A DNA stretch of 64,000 nt. It comes from Geobacteraceae bacterium. Lineage in GTDB: Bacteria; Desulfobacterota; Desulfuromonadia; Geobacterales; Pseudopelobacteraceae. The stretch spans positions 1-64,000 of the forward strand of contig DAHZCG010000004.1 of assembly GCA_027404165.1 (NCBI GenBank). The letters are read 5' to 3'. The position numbers and the translations under genes are program-made. A model generated the notes under the pieces. It had not been told where the DNA came from and ran no database searches. It saw only the letters and a program-made list of their open reading frames with translations. Of this stretch, positions 54,657-63,232 are shown in pieces (the first letter of the stretch is position 1; every line of letters begins with the position of its first letter).

Positions 54657-55384
54657 TCAGGGTATGCGATGATCTGGAGGCATTGAGCCTCGCTGCCGCA
54701 GAACTATTCGCGGCGGAGGCGCGGCAGGCGGTGGAGGCTCGCGGCAGCTTCACCGTCGCGCTTGCCGGTGGTAGCACACCACGCCGTACCTATGAGCTCC
54801 TGACCAGCGCACCCTTCCGAGAACTGGTCCCGTGGCAGAACACGCATATTTTCTGGGGTGACGAGCGCTGCGTCCCTGACGGCGACATCCGGAATAATGC
54901 CTTGATGGCGCGGCAGGCGCTGCTCAACCACGTCCCAGTCCCCCAGGATCAAGTCCATCCCATGGTCTGTGATCGTTCTCCGCAGGAGGCCGCAGTTGAA
55001 TATGAAGCGCTTCTGCGCGGTTTCTTTGCCAAAGACCGCCCCCAATTTGATCTGGTACTGCTGGGGCTTGGGGAAAACGGCCACACGGCATCCCTCTTTC
55101 CCGGTACTTCAGTTCTGGAGGAGCAGAAGCACTGGGTGGCCAGCGTGTATGTGGCCGAAGAAGGGCTGCACCGGCTTACCCTGACGGCTGCGGTCATCAA
55201 TCAAGCGTCACTGGTCGTTTTCCTGGTCTCAGGTTCCGCCAAGGCGCCAATCTTGCGAAACGTATTGAAAGAGGCCCAGGACCCGCACAACATTCCGGCT
55301 CGGCTGATCAAGCCAATAGACGGCGGCTTGCTGTGGCTAGTGGACCGGGATGCTGCCCGTCTCTTGCGGCAAAGAAAGGAGTGA
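54653..55384 (+). CDS. pgl: 6-Phosphogluconolactonase
   Basis: A 243-residue enzyme of the NagB-fold DevB type. Motifs: VALAGGSTPRRTYELL, FWGDERCVPDGDIRNN, LLGLGENGHTASLFPGT and HRLTLTAAVINQAS. Hydrolyses 6-phosphogluconolactone to 6-phosphogluconate. Overlaps zwf by 4 bases. Followed 44 bases later by glgP. Operon order gnd-zwf-pgl-glgP joins glycogen breakdown to NAD(P)H formation. Confidence 0.95.
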   Translation: MIRVCDDLEALSLAAAELFAAEARQAVEARGSFTVALAGGSTPRRTYELLTSAPFRELVPWQNTHIFWGDERCVPDGDIRNNALMARQALLNHVPVPQDQVHPMVCDRSPQEAAVEYEALLRGFFAKDRPQFDLVLLGLGENGHTASLFPGTSVLEEQKHWVASVYVAEEGLHRLTLTAAVINQASLVVFLVSGSAKAPILRNVLKEAQDPHNIPARLIKPIDGGLLWLVDRDAARLLRQRKE

Positions 55385-55428
55385 CAATTCGTGCGCTCTA
55401 CACTGTGCCACTCATACTCGGGGAAACC

Positions 55429-57975
55429 ATGAGCAAACAAATACGGGTAAGCAACCCGCTCTACAACATTCTACCTACGGAAATTGAGGGATTTGGTGCC
55501 CTGGCTGAGTTGGCTCTTGATATGCGTTCGTCATGGAACCATGCAACCGACAAGGTATGGCGTACGCTTGATCCGGTATTGTGGGAACTCACTCAAAATC
55601 CCTGGGTTGTTCTGCAGACGGTCTCGCGAGACCAGATCGAGAGCATGCTTGCCGATTCCGTTTTTCGTAAAAACGTCGCTGACCTGCTGCAGGCCAGGCG
55701 GCAAGCGGCGGAGGCGCCGGCATGGTTTCAGCAGAATCACCCGCACTCTCCCTTGAATTGCGTCGCCTATTTCAGCATGGAATTCATGTTGAGCGAAGCT
55801 CTTCCGATTTACTCCGGAGGTCTTGGCAATGTCGCCGGTGATCAGCTCAAAGCTGCCAGCGACCTGGGCATGCCCGTCGTCGGAGTAGGACTACTGTACC
55901 AGCAAGGATATTTCCGTCAGGTTATCGACAAGGACGGCGCACAGCAGGCCCTTTTCCCCTATAACGACCCCGGGCAGTTGCCGATCACACCGTTACGCCG
56001 GCCTAACGGCGAGTGGTTGCGATTGGAGGTCGCCTTACCCGGTTACTCAGTCTGGCTGCGCGCCTGGCAGGTACAGGTCGGTAGAGTCAAGCTTTACCTG
56101 CTGGATTCGAATGATGCGGCAAACTACCCCGCTCATCGCGGGATTACCAGTGAGCTGTATGGCGGCGGACCGGAGCTGCGTCTCAAGCAGGAGTTGCTTC
56201 TCGGGATTGGCGGTTGGCGGTTACTCACTGCGCTGGGTATCCGACCGGAAGTCTGCCACCTGAATGAAGGACATGCGGCCTTTGCCGTGTTGGAGCGCGC
56301 CCGAAGTTTCATGGAAGAAAACGGGCAACCCTTCGATGTCGCGCTAGCCGTTACCCGAGCGGGGAACCTTTTCACCACCCACACGGCAGTTGCAGCCGGT
56401 TTTGACCGGTTTTCTCCGGCGCTCATCGAGCAATACCTCGGTGCTTTTGCCGAGCAGAAGCTCGGTATTTCATGCAATGGCCTGCTGGCACTTGGTCGCC
56501 AAAATCCGAACGACCAGTCGGAAAGCTTCAATATGGCCTATCTGGCCATCCGCGGAAGCGGAGCGGTTAATGGCGTGAGCCGCCTGCACGGCAAAGTCAG
56601 TCGGGATATTTTTTTACCCCTCTTTCCGCAGTGGCCACGGGACGAAATCCCGGTTGGTCACGTGACCAACGGAGTTCACACGCCGAGCTGGGATTCATGT
56701 GATGCCGACGAGCTTTGGACGGAAGCCTGTGAAAAAGACCGGTGGCTGGGAACGACGGCAACTCTGGAACGGGACATACGTTGTGTTTCTGATGCCCGGC
56801 TCTGGCAATTTCGCATTGCCGCCAGCAAATCTCTTGTAGAGTACGCTCGCGAGCGGTTGTCACGGCAGCTGGCATCCTCCGGTGCGGCGCCCGACGCGGT
56901 TGACAGGGCAAAACATCTCCTTGATTCCAACACGTTGACCCTTGGCTTCGCGCGACGCTTCGCGACCTATAAGAGGCCAAACCTGCTATTGCACGACCCG
57001 GAACGACTGCTTCGCCTGTTAACCAACCCGGAGCGTCCGGTGCAACTCATCATCGCCGGCAAGGCTCATCCGGCAGATCTGGCGGGGCAGGCGCTGATTC
57101 AGCAATGGACTCATTTCATCCGGAGGCCTGAAGCCCGTCCCCATGTCATCTTCCTCAGCGATTACGACATGCTTTTAACCGAACATCTGGTGCAGGGGGT
57201 TGACCTCTGGATTAACACACCGCGCCGACCATGGGAAGCATGCGGCACGAGCGGTATGAAAGTGCTCGTCAACGGCGGACTGAATCTGTCGGAATTGGAT
57301 GGCTGGTGGGCCGAGGCATACACCCCGGAAGTAGGGTGGGCATTGGGCGATGGCCTCGAACATGGTGATGATCCCGCGTGGGATGCTGTTGAAGCAGAGG
57401 AGCTTTATAATCTTCTCGAGCAGCAGGTTATCCCTGAGTTTTATACCCGCAACAACCAGGGAATTCCGACGAACTGGGTGGCGCGTATGCGTGAAAGCAT
57501 GGCCCGGTTGACACCACAATTTTCTGCTAATCGTACGGTGCGGGAGTATGCCGAGAGTTATTATATCCCTGCCGCCACAGCGTACTACAAACGCGCCGCT
57601 GAGCAAGGCAAAGCCGGCTTGCAATTTGTTGATTGGCACCACACGTTATGTAACAAATGGGCAAACATACGTTTTGGTGATGTTAACGTAGAGACAAACG
57701 ATGAATGGCACCTGTTTGAAGCCCAGGTTTATCTCAACGGCATCGGCCCTGCTGCGGTGCATGTCGAACTGTATGCCGATAAATCAGAAGATGGGAACCC
57801 GGTCAGGTTCGAGATGAATCGCTACCAGCAGTTGGTTGGTGCGGAGAACGGATATATTTACAAGGGGAAGGTATCTACGAAACGCCCATCCGGGGATTTT
57901 ACCGTACGAATCGTCCCGTATTTTACCGGGGCGGCAATTCCTCTCGAAGAGACTCATATACTTTGGCAGCGATAG
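55429..57975 (+). CDS. glgP: Alpha-glucan (glycogen) phosphorylase
   Basis: An 848-residue enzyme of the divergent alpha-glucan phosphorylase branch found in many bacteria and archaea. The start MSKQIRVSNPLYNILP at 55429 has GGGGAAACC upstream; a longer reading overlaps pgl. Motifs: AYFSMEFMLSEALPIYSGGLG, RFATYKRPNLLL, and the pyridoxal-phosphate Lys in EACGTSGMKVLVNGG. Releases glucose-1-phosphate from glycogen or maltodextrin with phosphate. Last gene of the operon; no terminator was recognised after it. Phosphoglucomutase is not in the window. Confidence 0.94.
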   Translation: MSKQIRVSNPLYNILPTEIEGFGALAELALDMRSSWNHATDKVWRTLDPVLWELTQNPWVVLQTVSRDQIESMLADSVFRKNVADLLQARRQAAEAPAWFQQNHPHSPLNCVAYFSMEFMLSEALPIYSGGLGNVAGDQLKAASDLGMPVVGVGLLYQQGYFRQVIDKDGAQQALFPYNDPGQLPITPLRRPNGEWLRLEVALPGYSVWLRAWQVQVGRVKLYLLDSNDAANYPAHRGITSELYGGGPELRLKQELLLGIGGWRLLTALGIRPEVCHLNEGHAAFAVLERARSFMEENGQPFDVALAVTRAGNLFTTHTAVAAGFDRFSPALIEQYLGAFAEQKLGISCNGLLALGRQNPNDQSESFNMAYLAIRGSGAVNGVSRLHGKVSRDIFLPLFPQWPRDEIPVGHVTNGVHTPSWDSCDADELWTEACEKDRWLGTTATLERDIRCVSDARLWQFRIAASKSLVEYARERLSRQLASSGAAPDAVDRAKHLLDSNTLTLGFARRFATYKRPNLLLHDPERLLRLLTNPERPVQLIIAGKAHPADLAGQALIQQWTHFIRRPEARPHVIFLSDYDMLLTEHLVQGVDLWINTPRRPWEACGTSGMKVLVNGGLNLSELDGWWAEAYTPEVGWALGDGLEHGDDPAWDAVEAEELYNLLEQQVIPEFYTRNNQGIPTNWVARMRESMARLTPQFSANRTVREYAESYYIPAATAYYKRAAEQGKAGLQFVDWHHTLCNKWANIRFGDVNVETNDEWHLFEAQVYLNGIGPAAVHVELYADKSEDGNPVRFEMNRYQQLVGAENGYIYKGKVSTKRPSGDFTVRIVPYFTGAAIPLEETHILWQR

Positions 57976-58075
57976 ATCATGGACAGCGCGCAGCATTACT
58001 ATCAGTTTGCTGATGGTTACAAACCACGGCAGCTCCTGTAAATAGATATGTTACAAGGTAAAATTGGTGATCTTT

Positions 58076-59491
58076 TCAGAGATCTATTCTAAACTCAGCT
58101 CCCATGGAATTATTCCGGACGCTCAATCTTCCGTTCATATTTTTTTCGATGATGTTTTTCGACATAAAAAGGCCGATTCCGGTCCCCAATGGTCCCTTGG
58201 TAGAAAAATGAGGGTCGAATATCTTGTGAATTATTTCATCAGGAATGCCACCGGCATTATCGCTGACAATTACGACGGTTCTACTCTCTTCAAAATCCGC
58301 CGTAATACGAACCTGTGGATTGACCGTTTTGTTCGCCTCTAACGCCTCTTTTGCATTGATCAGTATGTTGAGGATAACTTGGGAGAACTCATTCGGATAG
58401 CCATTAATACAGGTCTCTTCATTACACTTCATATCTATTTTTATCTGGTAATTATCAAAACTTGCTTTGACAAGCTGCACAGCCCTCGCAACAGTCTGAC
58501 AAACATTAAAATTTTCTTTTTCTTTGTCAGGTTTAAAAAAAGTCCTGAAATCGTCGATAGTCGCGGACATGTGCATGATTAACAGCATCGCCTCTTTAAT
58601 CGACATGTCCAGAGATTCCTTACTCAAACTTCCCGAGTCATATTCCAGCATTAAACTCTGAATTTGAAGCCCGAGTGCATTCAACGGCTGTCGCCATTGA
58701 TGAGCGATATTATTGATCATTTCACCCATGGCAGCCAAGCGACTTTGCTGAATCAGCACCTGATCTTTCTGGCGGAGTTCCAGAATTGATTCTGCTACGC
58801 GTTTTTCAAGTGATTCGTTAAGTTCCTCAAGCTGTTGACTTTTAAATTTGAGCCTTTCTTCAATCAGCTTCCTGTCAGTGATATCACGAACAATTGCCCA
58901 CATCATCATCGGTCTTCCCTGATCATCACGAACAAGCTGGGTTCTCAATTCCACCGGGAAGATTGTACCATCTTTTTTTCGATATTCCTTTTCGTAAATA
59001 TCAGAGTACCCTCTCGAAACAACCTGTTCTTCAACCATTTTTTTCTCGATTGAATGCCATTTCTCGGGCGTAAGTTCGATGTATGTCTTTGAAAGCAGTT
59101 CTTCCGGCTCGTATCCCAGCAGAGTCCGATACACTTCATTGAACTGAATGATCCCGCCGGTCATATCTGTGCTGACATAGGCGTCTATCATACTTTCTGA
59201 AAGAAGGTTGAACAATAGTTCGTTTTTTTTAATCTCGTCTTTTAGTTGTGATGATTCAAAAAGATAGCGGCTTACAAGATTATACAAGAGGATGCTGGTT
59301 ATTATGACGAACAAGAAACCCTTTAACACCGAAATTCGTGTGAGAATGGAGGGATCTGTGGTGAAATAACTCAGGTTTGTGTCGGATATATATATCCATA
59401 AGAAGCTGAATATCGCATAGATGGCTATTATTTTTAGCATGTTGTAGCGTTCTGTTTTGCTAAATACCCTATTTTTAACTAAACCGGTCAT
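58076..59491 (-). CDS. Membrane sensor histidine kinase with PAS domain
   Basis: A 471-residue kinase. Two N-terminal membrane helices (IIAIYAIFSFLWIYI and FLFVIITSILLYNLV) flank a short loop of about 25 residues; then a PAS domain (about 95-210), coiled coil, and a kinase core with His in NNIAHQWRQPLNALG, the subtype common in delta- and epsilonproteobacteria. N-box NILINAKEALEANK, DNAGGIP and GTGIGLFMS are present. No receiver or regulator is adjacent, so the partner is unknown. The tiny periplasmic loop argues for sensing inside the membrane or cytosol. Confidence 0.9.
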   Translation of the reverse strand: MTGLVKNRVFSKTERYNMLKIIAIYAIFSFLWIYISDTNLSYFTTDPSILTRISVLKGFLFVIITSILLYNLVSRYLFESSQLKDEIKKNELLFNLLSESMIDAYVSTDMTGGIIQFNEVYRTLLGYEPEELLSKTYIELTPEKWHSIEKKMVEEQVVSRGYSDIYEKEYRKKDGTIFPVELRTQLVRDDQGRPMMMWAIVRDITDRKLIEERLKFKSQQLEELNESLEKRVAESILELRQKDQVLIQQSRLAAMGEMINNIAHQWRQPLNALGLQIQSLMLEYDSGSLSKESLDMSIKEAMLLIMHMSATIDDFRTFFKPDKEKENFNVCQTVARAVQLVKASFDNYQIKIDMKCNEETCINGYPNEFSQVILNILINAKEALEANKTVNPQVRITADFEESRTVVIVSDNAGGIPDEIIHKIFDPHFSTKGPLGTGIGLFMSKNIIEKNMNGRLSVRNNSMGAEFRIDL

Positions 59492-59855
59492 GGCAGTTCC
59501 TTGCAGTTAGATGCTGCAGACACATTAAGTTGCCCGGATTCAAGACTATCAGTTACAGTATGTTTACCCCCCTAATATTAGACATTTCTGTATATCACCT
59601 GCCTTCCAAAGTCTAGTAAAATCCGTTCAATCTGCCTAAATGTGGTTGGACAGGCGGAAAGCAGGTGTAAGCCAACTACTCACTCACCCGTTTTTGGACT
59701 GATGATGCCAGTGATTGAGAAGTGCCCTCCCATTAAACACGTTACAGCGTCCCCTACCCGCTTTTGTGAAAAAGATTTATATGGTTAATAAGAATAAAAA
59801 AGGAGTAAACTGACTCAGTTTGCACACCAAATCAAATTGCACGGGCGGGGCTGGC
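59492..59855. other. 364-base intergenic region
   Basis: Between the divergent kinase and small membrane protein genes. Noted: a perfect 15-base palindrome AAACTGA-C-TCAGTTT (59807-59821) directly after an AAGGAG sequence (59800-59805), with an in-frame TTG start at 59820. No other gene, RNA or terminator recognised. Confidence 0.4.
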
Positions 59856-60167
59856 ATGACAAACGTTACGCAGAGTTTATCAGGATTAGGAGATATCGCA
59901 GCAAAGATTCAATCGGGTGAAGCCGATCCCACCACAACGGCCCTGAACATCGGATCTTTGCTTGGCAACATGAGCATGACCATTATCGTCATAAATATTC
60001 TGGCAGGGCTTGTTGGGTCGGCCTACTTCATGTATGGAAAGAAACGCAGTAATATCAAAATATTGTGCAGTGGAGTGGCTCTCTGTGTTGTACCGTACTT
60101 CATCAGTAACACGATATTCCTTGTCGTTGCATGCCTGGCAATGGCAGCTGCACCTTTTGTCATCTAA
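59856..60167 (+). CDS. Small integral membrane protein
   Basis: A 103-residue protein from ATG 59856, with GGGGC upstream; an in-frame TTG at 59820 would add 12 residues. A polar N-terminus (about 40 residues) is followed by a helix (IIVINILAGLVGSAYFMYG), a short basic loop KKRSNIK, and two further hydrophobic stretches (LCSGVALCVVPYFI, FLVVACLAMAAAPFVI). The YFMYGKK ... ALCVVPYFISN pattern occurs in small Geobacter membrane proteins sometimes labelled amino-acid transport proteins; that label has little support. Function unknown. Confidence 0.65.
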   Translation: MTNVTQSLSGLGDIAAKIQSGEADPTTTALNIGSLLGNMSMTIIVINILAGLVGSAYFMYGKKRSNIKILCSGVALCVVPYFISNTIFLVVACLAMAAAPFVI

Positions 60168-60232
60168 CAAATACAGACACCGTTAAAACCATTCACGCCA
60201 TCGGGTTGAGTCGCGTAGCGGACTTCGCCTCG

Positions 60233-60931
60233 TCACTTCGGACATGGCTTGAATGCTGCGCTGCCGCACTCGGGCTGAACTCCTCGCGTTAACTTCGTAA
60301 CCTCGGAAAATTCCTCCGGAGTATTCAGATTCCGGAAGGATTCCTCCGCTCCATGAATAGACTGAAAGGTATCATTCGCTATCTGTTTCGTCTTCAATCT
60401 GTCCAGCAAATTCATAATACTTTTGTCACCCAGTTCAATAGCCTGCTGCATGGCATTCAGGGCCGATTTGGCATAGAGCGCATGGAGCGGTTCACAAAAA
60501 CCTGAGCAGCTCAAGGGGACGATGGCATCATATTCCTCAGAGTTTTGGCAGAGGAACCGAATCAAGGCGGCATTGAGAAAGGGCATATCGCAGGCTGCGG
60601 CAAAGATTCGATCAGTGCCGCTGGCACGCAGCCCCGCATGCAGGCCGGCAATTGGACCGGCCCCCGGATAGATATCCGCCACTGTACGGCAGGAAATGAA
60701 TTCGTAGAGTTCGGGCGTGTTCGTCACCATGATGATGTCGCGGAAGAGCACCGCCATGATTGCGTACACCCTTTCAATCAATAGCCGCTCGCCAATTTTC
60801 AGAAAGGATTTGTTCTTACCCATACGGCGGGAAGCGCCACCAGCCAGGATAACGCCAGTAACACCGGCAATGTATCCGCAGCCGAAAGGCTGTTCACAAA
60901 TAGTATTTTTAGAGCTGTTACCATAATTCAT
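60233..60931 (-). CDS. mobA: Molybdenum cofactor guanylyltransferase
   Basis: A 232-residue nucleotidyltransferase. Signature GVILAGGASRRMGKNKSFLKIG near the N-terminus, then DIYPGAGPIAGLHAGLRAS and the metal site AAACDMPFLN. Adds GMP to molybdopterin for the bis-MGD cofactor. Start is ATG at 60931; a TTG two codons earlier has an ideally spaced AAGGAG and may be used. About 30 residues at the C-terminus (RGVQPECGSAAFKPCPK) exceed the family core. It follows the activase gene with 42 bases between, on the same strand. Confidence 0.9.
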   Translation of the reverse strand: MNYGNSSKNTICEQPFGCGYIAGVTGVILAGGASRRMGKNKSFLKIGERLLIERVYAIMAVLFRDIIMVTNTPELYEFISCRTVADIYPGAGPIAGLHAGLRASGTDRIFAAACDMPFLNAALIRFLCQNSEEYDAIVPLSCSGFCEPLHALYAKSALNAMQQAIELGDKSIMNLLDRLKTKQIANDTFQSIHGAEESFRNLNTPEEFSEVTKLTRGVQPECGSAAFKPCPK

Positions 60932-60973
60932 TCTCAAAGATAACTCCTTAAGAAGCACTCTAATACACTCCGA

Positions 60974-61738
60974 TTAGAGATAACAAGGCTGAATTATCTT
61001 CACTCCTGTATGGAGCGCAGCACCAAGCGCGCCGGTGATGGTCGGGATGCTCGGCACCAGCACCGGCACTCCAAGCTTTCGCGCCAGCGCCTCCACAACA
61101 AATAAATTGTTGGCAACCCCGCCGGTAAATATTACCTGGTCCACATACCCTACCTTCTGGAGCATTCCCGCCAAACGGTCGACAACGGAAAGATGGATGG
61201 CCCTGGCAATATCCTGGACAGGAACACCCCGGTTTTTCAACGAGATAACCTCACTCTCGGCAAAAACGGCGCACATGCTGTTGATCGGCACGTCCTGATC
61301 CGATTGGGCGGCAGCCGCACCGAATTCGTCGAGGCGAAAGCCAAGGGTCGTCGCCATCATCTCCAAAAAGCGACCAGTGCCGGCTGCACACTTGTCATTC
61401 ATCTGGAAGGTGGCGACCCGCCCCTCCTGTGTCAGGGCAATTACCTTGGAATCCTGCCCCCCCACATCAAGGATAGTGCGGCACTCCGGAAAGAAATGGC
61501 GCGCGCCAAGGGCATGGGCCTTGATTTCGGTAATGACCTCATCGGCGAAATGTTTATGTGCCATATGCCGGCCATATCCAGTGGCGATGATGCGGGACGG
61601 AGTGAACCGGGCAATGAGTTCGCACGATTGGGCATGAGGTTCAAAACCGCTCTCCGCCACGGCATGATCGATGAGCACCCCGTCCTTTACCACAACTACC
61701 TTGATTGTACGCGACCCCAGGTCGATTCCCAGCTGCAT
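60974..61738 (-). CDS. Acyl-CoA dehydratase/double-cubane reductase activase (BadF/HgdC family ATPase)
   Basis: A 254-residue ASKHA-fold ATPase. Phosphate loops GIDLGSRTIKVVVV and DVGGQDSKVIAL; two Cys that bridge a single [4Fe-4S] cluster in the dimer lie in NDKCAAGTGRFLE and SMCAVFAESEV. ATP hydrolysis drives one-electron transfer at very low potential into the partner enzyme. It starts 5 bases after the reductase stop on the same strand, so this reductase is the evident partner; the second reductase copy upstream may use it too. Confidence 0.93.
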   Translation of the reverse strand: MQLGIDLGSRTIKVVVVKDGVLIDHAVAESGFEPHAQSCELIARFTPSRIIATGYGRHMAHKHFADEVITEIKAHALGARHFFPECRTILDVGGQDSKVIALTQEGRVATFQMNDKCAAGTGRFLEMMATTLGFRLDEFGAAAAQSDQDVPINSMCAVFAESEVISLKNRGVPVQDIARAIHLSVVDRLAGMLQKVGYVDQVIFTGGVANNLFVVEALARKLGVPVLVPSIPTITGALGAALHTGVKIIQPCYL

Positions 61739-61743
61739 AAAGA

Positions 61744-63039
61744 TTACCCCTGAATCTGCTCGATAAAGGCCTCGACCCGGGTCTGCAACTGCCCCACGTC
61801 CTCGGGTGAATAATCCGACTCAATAGCCAGAAAGGGAATCCCCTCTTTCTCGCAGACCTGGCGCAGCTTTACCGCCTCAATGTTGTAGGTATGGCAAAAC
61901 TGCAGGCAATAGTCGATGATCCCCTGTGCCCCGGACTCCCGGTACTCTTTGACCACCTGGGACATCCGCTCGTCATTGGGTGTAAAACATGAGCAGTCAA
62001 TCTGCATGTAACGTTCAGTGAGGCGCTCCAACTGACTCTCGACCGTTGTCGAAGACTCATCAATCAGATCCTTGTAATAGCGGGTGCCGATGCAACTCTC
62101 TTCGTTGACGACGATGGCGCCGGACTTCTCGATGATGTTATGCAGTTTCCAGTTGGGAAGCGCCATGGGTGTCCCCGAAACCATGATCCGCGGGGTGGTG
62201 GCCGGGGCCACGGCACTACCGCTTTTGATCCGTTTTTCCAGTTCGTCGCACAACTCGTTCACCTTCCCGGCAAAGCGTCCCGGCTCGTCGTAAAAGGCGA
62301 TCTGTTCTATCAGGAGCATATCCAGTCCGCTGATCGGCGCAGGGTTGTGATGGCGCAGGGTGTTCAGTCGCTGCAGGGCGCGACGCTTGTCGTTGATCAG
62401 CCGGATGGCACCGGAAATTTCATCAAGACCGGTCCGGTTGCCGGTAATCTTCTCGACCGCAGCCTTGAAGTCTTTTACTTCCTCCAGCCAGAGGACCTTG
62501 TCACGGGCACCCTTTCGCTGCGGGATCTCCATGACGTGTGTGGGCACGTAGGCGTCGAGAAGCTCCCAGGTTTTCTTCTTGGCATCACAGGTGGTTTCGC
62601 CGTAGACAAAATCCACCGCCTGGAAATAGGGACAGATGCCGCCAACCTTAAAACCGAAAGCCGACTTAACCATGGGACAGATATTGCGCGGCAGGATCTT
62701 CTCCGCGTCTGCAATTGAGCCTTGAGCCCCGCCGCAAAGACCAACACAGATCCCGCCGGCCGCGACCACCAACTCTTCCGGCACATACACGCAGAACGTG
62801 CCAACAACCGGCTTTCCCTCATCCTTGGCGGCCATCAGCTCATCAATACGGCCAGTATGGATATTGGCCACACAGTCATTGAAATAAGACATCCCCTCCG
62901 GGCGGTTTTTCTGGCTCAGGAATATGCTTGTATATGCCTGAGTCAGCATTGGCGGCATATTCTTGAACCGTTCCACATCCATGTTCAGTCTGGTCCAGAG
63001 TTCCGGGTCCGACTTTACCGTAAATTGCTCAGCGGCCAT
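61744..63039 (-). CDS. Double-cubane-cluster reductase-like protein (2-hydroxyacyl-CoA dehydratase superfamily)
   Basis: A 431-residue protein of the HgdB/BcrC superfamily. AAGGAG lies before the ATG at 63039. Cys residues C83, C98, C102, C121, C136, C151 (GETTCDAKKK), C316, C349 and C351 (IDCSCFTPN), C378 and C382 (QFCHTYN). The ESC, CSC and QFCHTY pattern and a single-gene layout with an activase match the double-cubane [Fe8S9] reductases (as in Carboxydothermus), rather than the two-gene 2-hydroxyacyl-CoA dehydratases. Known members reduce small molecules such as acetylene, azide or hydrazine in vitro; the natural substrate is unknown. Activase gene follows 5 bases downstream. A paralogue lies upstream. 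Confidence 0.82.
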   Translation of the reverse strand: MAAEQFTVKSDPELWTRLNMDVERFKNMPPMLTQAYTSIFLSQKNRPEGMSYFNDCVANIHTGRIDELMAAKDEGKPVVGTFCVYVPEELVVAAGGICVGLCGGAQGSIADAEKILPRNICPMVKSAFGFKVGGICPYFQAVDFVYGETTCDAKKKTWELLDAYVPTHVMEIPQRKGARDKVLWLEEVKDFKAAVEKITGNRTGLDEISGAIRLINDKRRALQRLNTLRHHNPAPISGLDMLLIEQIAFYDEPGRFAGKVNELCDELEKRIKSGSAVAPATTPRIMVSGTPMALPNWKLHNIIEKSGAIVVNEESCIGTRYYKDLIDESSTTVESQLERLTERYMQIDCSCFTPNDERMSQVVKEYRESGAQGIIDYCLQFCHTYNIEAVKLRQVCEKEGIPFLAIESDYSPEDVGQLQTRVEAFIEQIQG

Positions 63040-63232
63040 TTTTTTCTCCTTGTTCTCTTGGTGTGCGGGCATTTCTTTTGGGAAACCATCATAAGATAAA
63101 CCGTTGCTACCGAATCAACACAATGTGGCACTATCCATTACTTGGACAACATCTGACAACGTGCGTCAATCCGTCGAAATATAGTACCCACTCTGTGTAA
63201 CCGGACTTCCGGAGTCAGGAGGTCTGGCACGG

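Noticed and set aside
61744..63039. Benzoyl-CoA reductase or 2-hydroxyglutaryl-CoA dehydratase subunit
   Set aside because: Those need two different subunits and substrate-pathway neighbours; here a single gene plus activase with extra Cys motifs fits the double-cubane class better.
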